From: Spirosoma sp.
GTDB taxonomy: Bacteria > Bacteroidota > Bacteroidia > Cytophagales > Spirosomataceae
Direction of reading: 5' to 3'
Length of the DNA: 5,800 nt
Assembly: GCA_025351545.1 (NCBI GenBank)
Contig: JANXVQ010000799.1
Coordinates: 1-5,800 of the forward strand
Part shown: in pieces, positions 5,461 through 5,800 of the stretch
Numbering within the stretch: the stretch's first letter is position 1
Layout of the letters: every line of letters begins with the position of its first letter
Notes under the pieces: model-generated
What the model saw: the letters and a program-made list of their open reading frames with translations, nothing else
What the model was told of the DNA's origin: nothing
Database searches by the model: none
Made by a program: the position numbers and the translations under genes

Positions 5461-5800
5461 TTATTCTCAGACGAATCGGCAATATCCAATTCGTCGAAGA
5501 TATAAAGTAACTCAACTTCGTCAATCATATCAAGTAGTTCTTGATTAGACAAATTTTTGGCTTTTCTAAAATTAGCCTGTAAAGCCGTTTCTCCCCTTCT
5601 GGCCAACAAATCAGCCAAATAAATGGCAGGTTCGGCAATCGTTTCCAGCCGTTTCAAGAGTTGCTTTTTTGCTCGTTCATATCGTTGAATAGTTTGTTGT
5701 TTTGCAATTATCAACTCAGCTCGGCCTTTCAACCGGTTGATTAAGGCCATTCCGTGTCTGACCACCGCATCGGGGTCACGTCCCTGCGCTTCCATTCGAG
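5457..5800 (-). CDS. Unrecognised small helical protein coupled to the ImmA-like peptidase
   Basis: From ATG 5795 the frame encodes 112 residues ending in TGA 5459-5457, overlapping the peptidase start by 4 nt. The frame stays open to the window edge, so the true start may lie outside. I do not recognise a domain. Residues 17-52 are basic and heptad-like (INRLKGRAELIIAKQQTIQR, then AKKQLLKRLETI) and could form a coiled coil. Residues 53-80 look helical, and the C terminus (LLDMIDEVELLYIFDELDIADSSE) is strongly acidic. There is no membrane segment or signal peptide. The position directly before an ImmA/IrrE peptidase is usually held by its regulator or antitoxin, so a substrate, partner or inhibitor role is plausible but is inference from position only. 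Confidence 0.65.
   Translation of the reverse strand, partial: RMEAQGRDPDAVVRHGMALINRLKGRAELIIAKQQTIQRYERAKKQLLKRLETIAEPAIYLADLLARRGETALQANFRKAKNLSNQELLDMIDEVELLYIFDELDIADSSENK

Overview
The window looks like an accessory region from a Bacteroidota chromosome, probably a Cytophagales/Spirosoma-like organism. This is inferred from protein style (TolB-like PD40 secreted protein, DUF4405 cytochrome, an IS3 element with a Bacteroidota-like OrfA) and from the lack of Shine-Dalgarno sites before most starts. No rRNA, tRNA or CRISPR array was seen.

Layout. Positions 1-1564 are plus-strand and GC-richer: the 3' end of a gene (1-93), a decayed TolB-like beta-propeller gene (127-723) and an intact membrane DUF4405 cytochrome (887-1564). 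Positions 1565-2562 are a mobile-element scar: a gene-free stretch with a perfect 17-bp inverted repeat (1748-1802), the 5' part of an IS3-family element whose orfA carries a nonsense codon (1903-2196), and a 356-bp transposase-less element with 34-bp imperfect terminal inverted repeats and TA on both sides (2207-2562). Positions 2473-5800 are all minus-strand and look like a defence island. Reading in the direction of transcription: an unrecognised helical protein (5795 to 5457) overlapping an ImmA/IrrE-type zinc peptidase (5460-4681), a YhcG/DUF1016 PDDEXK nuclease (4467-3373), a BrxF-like small protein (3152-2706), and the first 49 codons of a BrxC/PglY-type (DUF6079) ATPase gene, overlapping brxF by ATGA and cut off at the TIR element.

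Main interpretation. The left flank of the TIR element is the orfA/orfB junction of an IS3 element, and its right flank is the 5' end of brxC. A simple insertion would have the same gene on both sides, so the junction probably arose by recombination or deletion between two copies, removing the rest of the BREX-type operon and IS3 orfB. The surviving BrxF-like protein lacks a recognisable Walker A motif and has Asn/Gly where the family has acidic Walker B residues. It is either a dying gene or an ATPase-dead variant. The ImmA-like peptidase with its coupled unknown partner, and no XRE regulator in view, is the other candidate for an undescribed module. Family names rest on remembered consensus patterns; no search was run.
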